Shown here one piece after another: positions 1 to 10,507 of a stretch of DNA of 64,000 nt. The stretch comes from Atriophallophorus winterbourni (Eukaryota; Platyhelminthes; Trematoda; Plagiorchiida; Microphallidae). Location: positions 59,939 to 123,938 of the forward strand of contig JACCGJ010019481.1 in the NCBI GenBank assembly GCA_013407085.1, in the 5' to 3' direction. Both the position numbers and the translations under genes were made by a program. A model generated the notes under the pieces. That model worked only from the letters and a program-made list of their open reading frames with translations. It did no database searches and was not told where the DNA came from. The stretch's first letter is position 1. Every line of letters begins with the position of its first letter.

Positions 1-1059
1 CATGATGTTCGTAACAATACTACGTTAAATAAAGCCGGTATGGGATAAATTGCTGGGTGCATAGCAGAATCTTTATGCTGCACGATTCAAGTTCACACGA
101 TTTATTTAAAAACCGGGGAAATTTGTAATTATGTGATTCTAGATTTGTTAAAGCAGTTGGTTTGTGCGATTAATATATTGCGGTAGCAAAGAAATTCGAA
201 GAGGTTCTTCTAATACATCAATTGCTTAGCGGAATTCAACGCCCCAAAGTAAGAGAAATGCTTTTATTTCAAGATTCTCATAAACTCGTTTGAGCAGAAG
301 CGTGTGGTATTGATCGATATCAGGTTCAAACTGCTTTGTTCCCAAACGTTGGAGATGTATCCAGAATCGCACAAATGACAAGTCCAAAACCTACTTGACA
401 ATCGGAAAAAATGCTACCGTAGTGACACTCAAAATCCTCTAGCGAATTATCGGCAGGTCCGGCGCGTAATGTAAAAGGCGATTTTGCCGTCATATAATCA
501 TCTCAATCCGTGAGCTGTCACTGAAACTAACCAAACTACAGCAGATATGAAACAAACTCTGGACGACAGATAACCCTGTAACATTGAAGGAGTTTGAAGT
601 GTTAAAAATTAAGAAAATAGCTTTATTCATGCATGCGAATTTTCTTATTATCGCCAAACTTGAACCTAAATCACCCTGGTGTGATGTTTGCTAATTACAA
701 TTACGCGCATGCGGCAAGGTAACTATTGCCTCCCCCGGTAAAAGTAATTCCATAACATTTATAAAGAACATTTCATAAACGTACCGACACTCGCAGTTGC
801 ATGTTAACTTACTGAGATACGTGTTACTTGATCCGAGTATCCAGAATTTCGGTGACATTGCAACTGATGCATGTCACCAAGATGAATACGAAGGTGCTCC
901 TAGGCAGTGACACGATAATCGCTCGTGCAACATCGCCATCAATGGAACGAATAACCATTGCAGCTGTTTCTCAAAATTTCAGCGCTTCATTTCGAAAGCC
1001 TTTCTTAAAAAGTGTTGGCACTGTCCTCAAAAGGCAAAATCTGACTGGGAGCAGATCAA
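1..1059. other. No recognisable gene
   Basis: AT-rich sequence without an ORF of recognisable family. It lies directly upstream of the LTR-retroelement integrase relic and may be older parts of the same element (pol upstream of integrase), but I see no protease, RT or LTR pair that would show it. Confidence 0.4.
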
Positions 1060-1545
1060 ATGCATACCGTGTGTTATCAAACAGCCACGCCCCACGAGGG
1101 TATACAAAAGACAATTGAATATATGGTACAGAATTGTGGTTCACGTCAGTTCTGTGATAAGAGTTCAAAACCAGTTAGAGCGTCAATTCAAACAGTTGCT
1201 TATTCTATGCGTCCATGGTTGAAAATCAACATAATTGGACCGTTTACGAGGGGCCCCATCAGCACAAGGTCAACGTATAAGGAGACGATACTTTTGATTT
1301 ACTCATCAGGTGGTTGAAACATGTTTGTTTCCAGTTTGGAATCTTTAAAGACATCGTGACTGATAATAGCCCTCAATTTACGAGCCAAATTTTTAAATCA
1401 TTTCTCGTAGAGAAGGTTATACGACATGAACACTTTGTACCTAGGCGATGGTGATGGTTGAACGATTGAATAGGTCACTAAAAGTAAATATCCAGGTTTC
1501 AAAATCGGCGGGAGATGAACGTGGAACGTGTCCACATCGTGATTG
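1060..1545 (+). pseudogene. LTR-retrotransposon integrase core, degraded
   Basis: Fragment of a retroelement integrase, the enzyme that joins element cDNA to host DNA. After frame changes the translation shows a zinc-domain-like start, then a central block around 1335-1420 with IVTDNSPQFTSQIF, the second catalytic Asp region of a DD35E fold, and finally VERLNRSLK around 1450-1480, which supplies the catalytic Glu. The first Asp region near 1225-1240 reads NIIGPF and seems to have lost its Asp. Several stops and at least two frameshifts break it. No flanking LTR was found, so the parent element is unknown (Ty3/gypsy-like is most probable). The family assignment is by motif reading only. Confidence 0.7.
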
Positions 1546-3302
1546 AAAAAAGTCAACAAGAAAATTTGACACTGCCCACCAAATTAATGTTCATGGTGTA
1601 ATGCTATCAACTTCGAAAGAACAAGAAAAAGTCAGAGAAGATGACGAATACCGAGCAATCAGGAATATAAAATCAGTTATTCGTTACGGATGACAGCAAT
1701 GATTTTCACTTTCATCGAGAGGATGACGTTGTGACTAACCACATTAAGGTGACCACAAACTTTGGACTTGTAATTGGTCGAATAGCACACATTCCATTAA
1801 TGCATATTATTAAGCGCTGTTTATGTTTGGACGAATGGAATTTAATTTATCACGTGCCTACAAACTCATACTGATGTACAACAGGTTCCATGAGACGCAT
1901 AGGCGGTAAACAAAGACTGATGCTGACTTCCATTTTGTTCCAGGACAGATCCACAGGGCGAATCTGACTTGAGAGTTGTAACGCTGAAAATAAACTACTA
2001 GTCCATGTCTAGTTTACTTCCTCGTCACTTACACACCGAGAAGCGGTCAACAAAAAATCTGTTTTATATACTTCAACGCAGATTTGTTATGTGGGACCGT
2101 CTTTGAAAACGATAATACCAACATTATCTAACAATGGTGAGCGTTGCTGAACACGATGTCGTATTCGAGGCGCGACGAGCCCCGTGTTAGAACTCGAACA
2201 TTTATGAAAGAAAAATCAACCAGATTAACAAAAACTCCAAGACGACGAGTCATATGAACTCAAAGCGCATAAGCTTCCGAGGGGTGTGACATATTCATCA
2301 AGCTTAGGATTGAAAACCGCAACAGATTCCGATAGTATGATGTGCTCCGACAAAGCGTTCCAAGTGAAACAGATTGTAACCGAGGAAAGATGTCGATAGC
2401 TATCCAATCGAGAATGTGGAATGACCGAAAGCTTTGTATGCTATGAATATCCTCTACAAAAACATACATCACACGCACGGGGTCGTTAAAAAATACTAAG
2501 CCGAATGAACCGATCGCCAATTCTTAAAAATATTGAGGGGCTTTTATTCGAGGTCATAGTAAGCCTGACTATGTTGTACTTGTTGACTGATTGTCACAAG
2601 AAACATAAAACAAAACAATCAACAGTCAAAGCATGCGATCAACGTACTGTCCGTGCATGATGAGGTCAAACAACGAAACCTATCGTAAAGTGTGATGAAA
2701 GAGTGTTCATAAACGAATGTTTTGTTCAGATAGTCAATCATTCATTACTGAACGAACGTTCAACGTCAAAAATTATACATTTGTCAAATAAAAGAACAGT
2801 GGCAGAATTTAAAATTATAAAAGAAAGGATTTGTCAAAACTTCTTTATCAAAACAATAGAGAATATAAAAAGATTATCGACACCCGAGTGAGACCCCCGA
2901 GGAGAATCAGTCGAAATAATTAGATAGCAGCAAAATGCATATTAAACAGAACATTAATCTTTACGCGAGTTCATTCAAACAGTTAGGGTGGAGGACGAAA
3001 AACAAGGAACAAAAAGAAATTTACCATCGGCATCGTCTCATGTGGAACTATTAATTGGATGTATAACATTGAAAATAAAATAGTATCACAGACGATAAAG
3101 AAAAGCAGCCAATTTGCAGTCATTTTAGTAATGATTTAGTCTAACAAGGTTAATAATTGCACATTACCCTTGACACCTAGCGCAGAAATGATTAGTGTCG
3201 GTAATGATAATGTCGGTTGTCATTTGAAGAGGCCATCTCTATTTAATGTATATCGGTGAAAGACACGACGAAGCTACCGTGTTGATGCCGCCTCATTCGT
3301 TC
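1546..3302. other. No recognisable gene
   Basis: About 1.75 kb with only short ORFs on both strands. The first part (to about 1700) still gives short integrase-like peptide stretches. The rest, including the open stretches at 2260-2520 (minus) and 2703-2891 (plus), matches nothing I recognise. Confidence 0.4.
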
Positions 3303-3490
3303 ACAAGCCTGGATCCAGACAAAGTTCTGCAAAATCGTAGACTCCACGTGAGCTAAAATACTGTCAGGTTGCTCAGGCCTAGACAGATGTGAGAAATGAA
3401 AATAGAAAAATAGCGTTTAGACTCCAGCATGTTTTCACATGTAGCTCAATACCGTTGCAAAATTAATTTAGCACGGTGTTAGCTGTGCGA
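3303..3490 (+). repeat. Dispersed short repeat, GTCAGGTTGCYCAGGC family, copy 1
   Basis: Shares with the copies at 3735, 5275, 6290, 7260 and 45955 a core reading ATACTGTCAGGTTGC-CAGGCC, preceded by a GATCCAGRCAAAG-like block and followed by GAGAAATGAAAA. It is probably a SINE or a short LINE tail; I see no protein or clear tRNA boxes. Confidence 0.6.
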
Positions 3491-3734
3491 CACAAGCACT
3501 GTGTGATTGTGCATCCATTCGTTTAGGAAACTTGATTGAATGCATTTTTTTAGAGATGTAGGTACTTCATCTTGGCGTGTTTCTTCTTATCGATTCCGAA
3601 TACCGTAGCTTTTCGAGTCCCAACTAGTTGAAATTTTAATGTATCACGATTGCATGACTAGTAAACATTCGGTCTTTTCTACCAAAGTAATGCTCTCTTG
3701 ATAATGTCTTGGTCTTTCCATATTGTATGAGAGC

Positions 3735-3890
3735 ACAATCCTGATCCAGGCAGTGCCGCACAAAGACTGCACGTTGGCGAAGATACTGTCAGGTTGCCCA
3801 GGCCTAGATAGATATGAGGAAGAAAAAGAACAGGAAATGGTAGTGCGTATCACGACGTCTAGCGCTGCTTTGAATCTACGCTAGTGATTT
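3735..3890 (+). repeat. Dispersed short repeat, GTCAGGTTGCYCAGGC family, copy 2
   Basis: Same order of blocks as copy 1 (GATCCAGGCAGTGCCGCA, GACTGCACG, then ATACTGTCAGGTTGCCCAGG) about 430 bp downstream in the same orientation. The 3' portion diverges after the GAAAAAGAA stretch. Confidence 0.6.
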
Positions 3891-4183
3891 GATATACGAA
3901 ACGGAAACGAATATCGAGATTTCTCAGGCCGTTTGGCATGTAATTCAAAACAAATTCAGACAACTAAGAGAAAGAAAGGTTGCTGAGGTCGTGAGGCCTC
4001 CGATCTTTGCATAGTTTACAAATATAAAAGAAGCACCAATATATCGTCCCTTATTAAGCCCCGGTAGGGCCAGGAAGTGGTCCAAATATTGTTTACAAAA
4101 ATGTTTAATCAAAAGAAATAGCGGATCGCAAATGAAAAACAGATCTAAAAAAGACACAACAGTCAACAAAAAGTGTGAGGTTA
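3891..4183. other. 3' flank of NAA38-like gene
   Basis: Lies downstream of the minus-strand NAA38-like gene and would contain its 3' UTR. I see no consensus AATAAA on the minus strand close to the stop. Confidence 0.35.
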
Positions 4184-4477
4184 CTAAGCATCCTCTTTAA
4201 TTCCATGTGCTTTTTGATCGATTCGTTCGATTTTTGTGATATGTTTTCCAGGAACCACGACCACGTGGAGATAGCGTTGATGGTGCTCATATAGGGAATC
4301 TTGTTCGGGGGGATATTCAACACAAGAACCGAGAACGATATTTGCTTCATTGTCTGTACACCAAAATTCGCCAACCAGACGTCGGCCATCTGAAACGTGA
4401 ACCACTAATTGGCTATCAAGAAGGTCCGTCAAATAAGCTCTCGCTTCTTCAGCGGAAGAGAAACAATCAGAAGCCAT
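4184..4477 (-). CDS. NAA38: NatC auxiliary subunit NAA38-like LSM-domain protein
   Basis: Single-exon 97-residue protein of the Sm-like fold, closest by reading to NAA38/LSMD1, the small auxiliary subunit of the NatC N-terminal acetyltransferase, which in known organisms works with NAA30 and NAA35 on ribosome-emerging proteins. Residues about 12-50 form the Sm1 motif (helix, LVVHVSDGRRLVGEFWCTD, then NIVLG), and about 67-85 the Sm2 motif (YLHVVVVPGKHITKIE). Length fits the family. The start is the ATG at 4477; the preceding in-frame TTG is not needed. The stop is TAG at 4184-4186. No intron is needed. It is surrounded by repeats but is itself uninterrupted, so it is probably functional. Other LSM-type proteins are the main alternative. 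Confidence 0.88.
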   Translation of the reverse strand: MASDCFSSAEEARAYLTDLLDSQLVVHVSDGRRLVGEFWCTDNEANIVLGSCVEYPPEQDSLYEHHQRYLHVVVVPGKHITKIERIDQKAHGIKEDA

Positions 4478-5269
4478 CAAGCGAATAATCAGTCATTTAT
4501 TGTAGAGCATGTCTGAAAATGAATTTACACATGTTAAGGTCGAACAAAGGAACCTGATACGGGAAATTGCATATACGAAAAGCACACGTTATGTATTAGA
4601 CTAGACGCTTTAGACTAATAAATACAAACAAGTCATCAGTCAAACAACGCAGCGCACGCGCAATAACAACAATACCTTTAACGCGGTATAAATAGTAGTA
4701 GTAATGCATACATTTTACAGTATTAACCCATCTGCATGACAACTGACTAACGTGATTGTTTACACATGTGTGTGCGTGTGAAATGTCCATGTGCAGTAAA
4801 GTATGTCTACGTCCGTTGCATTTTTACAACCACTTGAAGTCCCAAGACGCAGAACAGTCTGCTGATGACGCACATCGACTGAACCGTGTTACTTTGCAAA
4901 GCTATTTTAACAAATTACGTTGAAGCGTAAAAATCTGTGTTTCTTCAAATAATACTGCCTAAAAAATCTATTTCATGATGAAACGTTCAAGCGTATATGG
5001 TATAATAATCGTTATATCCTGAGGGACTTTGAAAGCCCCAGATATTTCGCATGTCATTAATGAACGCTCGCATTCACATGATATTTGAGGAACAGAAACA
5101 ATACCTAAGAAAATTAAACTGGTGTATCGAACTACGGCGCAGTCATCCTTAGTCACAGCGTGACTTATATGCAATCGTACAGTACTTCTGTGTTGTGAAA
5201 CTAATCGCGCTAAATTGCTTTGCCACTGGTAGTAAGCTGCATGCGAAAACAATTTGGAATCTCGCTGCC
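4478..5269. other. Upstream flank of NAA38-like gene; no gene seen
   Basis: The promoter and any 5' UTR of the minus-strand NAA38-like gene must lie at the left edge. No further ORF of recognisable family and no clear TATA element were seen. Confidence 0.35.
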
Positions 5270-5274
5270 ATTTT

Positions 5275-5470
5275 TATTTGCCTTTCTAGTATCTGTCAAG
5301 CATAGGCAACCTGACAGTATCTTAGCTCACGTGCAGTTGATGACTGTGCGACACTTTGCATGGATCAGGCTTTTGATTTCAGTCATAGCGTATATACGGC
5401 GTACGACATCACAAGCCAGAAATCAGACAAAGTGCCGCACCGTCATAAACTGTTTCGTGCCAGTCTAGGG
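5275..5470 (-). repeat. Dispersed short repeat, GTCAGGTTGCYCAGGC family, minus-strand copy
   Basis: Reverse-complement copy: CAACCTGACAGTATC at 5309-5323 is followed by the block that precedes the core in the plus copies (GCGACACTTTGCATGGATCAGG). It abuts the LINE reverse-transcriptase fragment that starts near 5484. Confidence 0.6.
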
Positions 5471-5483
5471 TGTACAAATCAAA

Positions 5484-6086
5484 TCTTCACACTCCGAGCG
5501 GCATTCGATTCAATCGAAAGTGAAAGTCTTCCGAACTGTCTGATGTGACATAGAGTGTCCGAGAAGTATGTTTGGATCTCGAAAGCATTATAATGCCTAA
5601 CACCGGGCAGGGTTCGAGCGTACGGCCAATTGTCGTCCTCGTTCAATATCTCCAGCGGGGCGCGGGAGGGCTACCCTATATCGCTGTTTCCTTTTTAACT
5701 TCGCGATCGACGATGTCCACAGGAAAGTTTTAGCTGGTCTGGTAAGCGCAAGTGTTGAACTTCTGTAGGGTGAGAGAGCTACCGATCTAGAGTATGCGGA
5801 TGACATCTCACTTTAGGGAGATGACCTCTCATATAATGCAACAAGCCCTGGACCGCCTGGTACTTGAAACTTCAAGGTATGGCATGTGCTATGCGCTTAC
5901 CAAGTGTAAAATACTTACATAGGGCTGGAGCGGCTCTCTTTCAAACTTAACTATATGATGTCAATCTTGAATTGGTCGACAGCTGTTTACATTGACAGTG
6001 GTATCTCTGCTGGCGGTAGTGTCGAGGACGAGATCTCACGTGTTTGCAAAGCGGATGTAGCATTTGCTAACCTTCGCCATTTGAGG

Positions 6087-6090
<4 letters not shown>
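5484..6090 (+). pseudogene. LINE reverse transcriptase fragment
   Basis: Degraded non-LTR retrotransposon reverse transcriptase. Through frame changes the translation gives FDSIESESLPN, then GRVRAYGQLSSSFNISSGAR, a fingers/palm segment reading FNFAIDDVHRKVLAGL, the catalytic box LEYADDISL near 5790-5815, and near 6000-6080 GISAGGSVEDEISR and ADVAFANLRHL. All are typical of one fluke LINE family; the minus-strand copy at 63132-64000 is the same family. Several stops and frameshifts are present. The reading ends in a TA microsatellite, with the C-terminal part resuming at about 6567. Confidence 0.8.
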
Positions 6091-6132
<42 letters not shown>

Positions 6133-6133
6133 C
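6090..6133. repeat. (TA)n microsatellite
   Basis: About 44 bp of almost pure TA directly after the LINE RT fragment. Confidence 0.95.
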
Positions 6134-6289
6134 ACGATGATGACAATCTAGCGTTTATGACGAGATGGTCGAATTGTATTAAATGGCTTACGCGGACGTC
6201 ACGTTGGGCATCGCTGATTTTCATGCCGAAACGAAGTGATTCTAATTAATAGGCTGTGTTGTGCACGTATGTATGTGTGTATAAAATTA

Positions 6290-6490
6290 CAAAGCTGATT
6301 CAGGCAAAGGATCGCACAGTCATAGACTGCACATGGGCTAAGATACTGTCAGGTTGCCCAGGCCTGGACAGAAATGAGAGATGAAAACAGAAATAAAAAT
6401 GGCAGCGAGATTCCAACGTGTTTTTGCATGCAGGTCACTAACGATGGTAACTCAATTTAGCCAGATGTTAGCTGCACACCACGTTGGTAC
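6290..6490 (+). repeat. Dispersed short repeat, GTCAGGTTGCYCAGGC family, plus copy
   Basis: Core at about 6340-6365, preceded by GACTGCACATGGGCTAAG and followed by GAGAGATGAAAACAG. It sits between the RT and C-terminal parts of the LINE fragment, so it either inserted there or belongs to a second LINE copy. Confidence 0.6.
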
Positions 6491-6566
6491 ATTGCCCTAC
6501 GCTGAGCATCGAGGCTGATTGAACCACCGAGTTTTGAGTCAGTAACATCTAGGCACAGATAACACG

Positions 6567-7040
6567 ATGCAGAGCACAGTAATTCTTTACGGGCGTGAAT
6601 GTTGGACAGTTCGCGCAGAAGACGTTAGGAGGCTGGAGGTCTTCGGCCAACGTTGTTTGCGACGTAGCAACACCGCGTTTGAAACTCTGAGGTGAGGAAC
6701 CGCGTTTTCGGAAACAACGGCACTAGCTTTCAGAGAGCGATTAACCGACGTCGCCTCCGCTTGTTGAGGCATGTCAAGCGCATGGATCCTGAAAGGTTAC
6801 CACGCCGAGCGCTTTATGCGTCACCTGGTACAGACTGGAAAAAGTGGCTGGTGGCCTGTCGCTAACTTGGAACAGTGGCTTGAAAAGGTTCACTTCTAGT
6901 TTAGCCAAGGTTGGACGGGCGCGCTTGCCTGGATTAGGTGCAAGAGAAGGAGGGATTGTTTGGCTCGACACATTGGCAATGAACCGAAATCAATGGAAAG
7001 AGTGCATCATCTTTATCCTCCTTGACATTATTTTTTGATT
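6567..7040 (+). pseudogene. LINE C-terminal domain fragment
   Basis: C-terminal part of the same LINE family as at 5484-6090. The translation begins VILYGRECWTVRAEDVRRLE, then VFGQRCLRRSN, and after an in-frame TGA and frameshifts RLPRRALYASPGTDWKKW and NRNQWKECI. These match the order seen in the minus-strand copy at 63132-63590 (RLPYCVLFAEPGRSWEK ... NQSQWRQYF). It is broken, so not coding. Confidence 0.78.
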
Positions 7041-7254
7041 GGTCATAAATTATAATGGAAAAATTAAATAAACGACGTGTGTAAATGGACAAAAATATTC
7101 ACTGTTCCATACCCGTGTATTCTACATTTCATTGTTTTTGTTCTGTATCAGATTGCGGATATATGTCAGCACAGGCAACGCCGTGCTATGTTGAGTGGCT
7201 ACTGGTACTCGGATGCATGCTGAAACACGATGGATTCTCAGTGACATTTTTTAT

Positions 7255-7350
7255 CAGTTTACGCCTGGGCAACCTGACAGTATCTCAGCCCATGCGCAGG
7301 CTGATTGTGCAGCTCTTTGCCTTGTTTCAGGTTTGTGATGCCATACATCA
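7255..7350 (-). repeat. Dispersed short repeat, GTCAGGTTGCYCAGGC family, minus copy
   Basis: Contains GCCTGGGCAACCTGACAGTATCT and downstream TTGTGCAGCTCTTTGCC, the reverse complement of the family core and its left block. A further short partial match in plus orientation (GCCCGAGGCAGATAGTGAG) lies near 7484-7505. Confidence 0.55.
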
Positions 7351-7694
7351 TGCACAGCATTAGGCGATCAAGTTGGGCTAGAATAATAATGTATGGACTG
7401 CTTGCGCTTCGCAAGAGCGTACTCATAAAGAAACAAACAAAGTTTATTCAGCATATTTACTGAACTTAATACTAGTGCCACATTGCCCGAGGCAGATAGT
7501 GAGAAATGGCTGTTCTGAATTCCGAACTCAACATTCTTGAAATGTCGGTCTATCGAAAGAACCGTGCATTTAGATTGGGTGGAGTTCATCTTTGCCTTCA
7601 CGATGGCACCTCATGTGTCGTTTTTGAGCACAATCAGCTAGATGTTTTATCCGAGGATCATCCCCCAGAAGTTCGATACCATTTGTATAATCTA
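7351..7694. other. Short open frame of unknown status (7506-7703, plus)
   Basis: A 65-codon plus-strand frame opens with an ATG at 7506. It has no recognisable domain, no neighbouring exon I can link to it, and overlaps the start of a LINE fragment on the other strand. I treat it as probably non-coding. Confidence 0.25.
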
Positions 7695-7960
7695 GATCGG
7701 TAAATTCATTACTAAGCAGAGGTTAAACTTTTTGCCCCTCGGACCAGCTAAAACTTTCCTTAAAATATTGTTGATCGTGAAGTTGAAAAAGAACAACATG
7801 ATAGTGTAGCCCTGACACACTCTACTGGGGGATGATAACGGTATGTACGTTCTAACCCTAAGAGATTTCGCAATATTAACCCGCTTGCGAAATCCCAGCA
7901 TACTTCTTGCGCATTACATGTTTCAACAGACAATTCTACAGAATTTATCAATCCATTGCG
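7695..7960 (-). pseudogene. LINE reverse transcriptase fragment, minus strand
   Basis: About 265 bp whose minus-strand translation reads SSPSRVCQGYTIMLFFFNFT then INNILRKVLAG. This corresponds to the palm segment before the catalytic box in the LINE family at 5484 and 63648. It is a 5'- and 3'-truncated relic. Confidence 0.7.
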
Positions 7961-8366
7961 TATTAAATGCCACTTGAATTTCTAGGAATGCCACGATAAT
8001 TGATCTGCGAAACGCATGATGTTGATTGAGCAATTGATGGAAGGATAAGATCTGATATACTTGACCTCGGCCGGCTTCGAACGTAGAGTTTCTAACGTAC
8101 CTAATCTACTTGTTGGAAATTCAAGCGGTTAAGCAATATGGAAGCCAGTATTTTGAGAGCTACTGAAGTGAGACCGATACCCAAATGATATCCGATGAGC
8201 TGGAACAGTTTCGCAAAATAAACAATTCGTAGCAGATTCCAATAATTCTCCCCAACTCTGGGGAATAGATTCTGAAAACCGCACCGTAAGGAGAACGCCT
8301 ATCATTCTTATCCGAATTTGGACACCGTATCTGTATCACGTCCCATATCCTAAAGGATCGTTCTCC

Positions 8367-8620
8367 ATGAAATATGGATGGGTTCGTGGGGAACTTATTT
8401 TGCATTACCAAATTCTGCCGACACCAAATCAACCCTGTTCAGTTCTGTTCGATTTGAACAAAAAAGTTCTCATCTACGCGGCCATTCATTTGTGTCGTGA
8501 ACGTCGGTATATTTTTATCTTTGTCGGCGGCGAGCCCACTTTCTATGAAACCCCATTTCAACGCTCACTGTTTAACTCTTCTCCGGTTCTACCTCATTTC
8601 AGATACACCTGACGCAACTT
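8367..8620 (+). pseudogene. CR1-like LINE C-terminal fragment
   Basis: An 81-codon frame beginning MKYGWVRGELILHYQIL followed by TPNQPCSVLFDL. It parallels the C-terminal segment RFLRGDLLLTIRILTEN plus NQHPCKSLMPL of the better-preserved fragment at 9211. It is followed at about 8628-8700 by a block (GGATGTGGTGGGTAGCCGCG) that recurs in reverse orientation near 12410-12480 next to the LINE at 10508-12360. Confidence 0.5.
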
Positions 8621-8624
8621 GATT

Positions 8625-8705
8625 AGGTCCTGCTCCGGAGGATGTGGTGGGTAGCCGCGTCCTGGGTTGATGCCCAACATGTCCAAACGCCACAAAAATC
8701 CAGCG
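8625..8705 (+). repeat. Short repeat block, GGATGTRGTRGGTAGC family, copy 1
   Basis: GGATGTGGTGGGTAGCCGCG, then GGGTTGATGCCCAACATGTCC and AAACGCCAC. The same order is found in reverse complement near 12405-12480, and a decayed version near 9690-9750. Confidence 0.55.
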
Positions 8706-9204
8706 ATGGTGCAAGATTAACGCAAATGTGATCTGCTATAAGGACATGGAACACCAAAATTCACTTAAATTTTACTTTGTAATCCACTGTAAATGTCAAC
8801 CTGCAGTTTTAAAAAGCTTTTTACGTTTCTTACATCTTCATATACTATTGAACTATTGCGGCCATAGGGAAGCCACATTTATATAGAAGAGAACGCTATA
8901 ATGGAACTATTTTACGAAAAGTTTATTAAATGGATATAAAAGACGTACAGCATAGGCGGCCAATAATCATGGCAGCTAAAATCTAAAAACAGAACCTGTC
9001 GTACGGCATCGCTAGCAGCAGGTTTCATACATGCTTCAATTTGTGATGCAGCAGGAGGATCTATGCTAACTGGTCAAATACCGTACTGTATCCTGAAACA
9101 ATGTAACAGGTGTGAGAGGCGGCGATTCGTACTCGTGATAAGATTTCGTAATAGTCACACATACAGTCGAAAGAATCGATTTTGGAGAATATGTTGTTTA
9201 TGTC
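8706..9204. other. No gene seen
   Basis: AT-rich spacer between two LINE C-terminal fragments; nothing recognisable. Confidence 0.35.
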
Positions 9205-9540
9205 AAAAATATGTCCTACGAAGAACGGCTGCAGTATAGCGGCCTTTTCTCAATCCGCTACCGATTCCTCCGTGGAGATTTGCTTTTGACCATTCGCATT
9301 CTAACAGAGAATCAGCACCCTTGCAAGTCCCTGATGCCTCTATCCAATCGACGCAATCATCGTGGGCACAATCTCAAGATTGCTAATCAGAACAGCTGAT
9401 TGAACAGTCGAAGGAATTTCCTACATGTTCGCATATGCCGTCTGGAACGCTCTCCCGCCGGAGGTGGTATGTGCAGTCACTGTCCTCGTTTAAGAAACAC
9501 CTAGACAAACACCTATGGCAATCCACTTTCAAGTGACTTT
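9205..9540 (+). pseudogene. CR1-like LINE C-terminal fragment
   Basis: Reads MSYEERLQYSGLFSIRYRFL, then RGDLLLTIRILTENQHPC, and after a stop RRNFLHVRICRL and a frame change toward a FKKHLDKHLW-like end. This is the C-terminal tail after the reverse transcriptase in CR1/jockey-type LINEs. It carries one in-frame stop at 9397-9399 and a frameshift. The segment starts abruptly, as expected for a 5'-truncated insertion. Confidence 0.72.
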
Positions 9541-10117
9541 CGTATCATTTTCGCCATTCCAATCTACCCCGCTATACTTACATACCAATCACATAGCCAT
9601 AAACGATTAACACTTTTTCCAGTCTTTTCTCCTCAGCTTACAAGGATCAACGTTGCTCACGCCAAAGCAACCGTACGCAAGTCCGTCATGCACTGGAGGA
9701 CGTGGTGGGAATGTGTCTTAGGTCGACACTTTTCCCTATCAAAAGCCACAAATGTCCAATCCAGGTGTATGCAATACGCGAACATGGCTCGCTATAAGGC
9801 CTATTTGCCTCCGTTTTTTCTGTTATCATGTATGCTTTTTAGCACGCTTTGTGCGACCCTCTGTACACACCACCCAGTGGTTTCTTAAAAGCTATTGGCT
9901 TTTATTACCACAATAAAACTATTGACTATTGTTTGTGACTACTCCTCCACGCCACGCCCATCGAACTATTCAAAGTTGATCATGACGGTCTATAATGGAA
10001 GCACTGGACTCGAGTTTCGCTTTAACTTGACTTTTACTTTTGTGCGACTATCTGCTCCTAAGTATGAGTCGGCTTCTATGAAGATTTAATTTGAGTTCAT
10101 CAGCAGTGCATATCATC
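9541..10117. other. Probable LINE 3' flank, no gene
   Basis: Short plus-strand frames (9688-9888, 9895-10089) have no recognisable domain. The block near 9690 resembles the GGATGTRGTRGG repeat found beside other LINE ends, so part of this is likely LINE 3' UTR. Confidence 0.35.
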
Positions 10118-10200
10118 CGCTTCGTGTGAGATTCGAAACCCGACCATCACCATTGTAGTCACGCCTTACGACCTGGGCTACCGTCCACCGTTTGACCGAT
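10118..10200 (-). repeat. tRNA-like SINE fragment
   Basis: On the minus strand GGTAGCCCAGGTCGTAAGGC resembles a pol III A box and GGTCGGGTTTCGAATCTCAC resembles a B box, about 30 bp apart, the layout of a tRNA-derived SINE head. The B box has one extra T relative to GGTTCGAATC. No complete tRNA cloverleaf was traced. Confidence 0.4.
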
Positions 10201-10507
10201 CTCAATTAGCTTTTATGAATCTTTCTGCAAACTGGCACATTTTAGTAGCTTTGTTTGCCCAACCAGTCCAGAAGGAGACAGCAACATCTGTTGTGGTAGC
10301 CCAAGCGAACAGATCTCGGTGTCAGGTTGGGTACATTATCCGCGGTATTTTTGGCTTCAATTTGTTCCACCTCATAGGACCTCAAACGTTATCTATCTAG
10401 TAGCAAGCTTCGCTTAATATAATCTTAAACTTAGGTTCAGAGGGTATCTGATGCCGCTGGTGGACAACTTAATTTGAGCGGTATGAAATCCAATGAAACC
10501 TTGAGTT

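Noticed and set aside
10118..10200. Functional tRNA gene on the minus strand
   Set aside because: The B box has an inserted T and no consistent cloverleaf forms; retained only as a tRNA-like SINE fragment.
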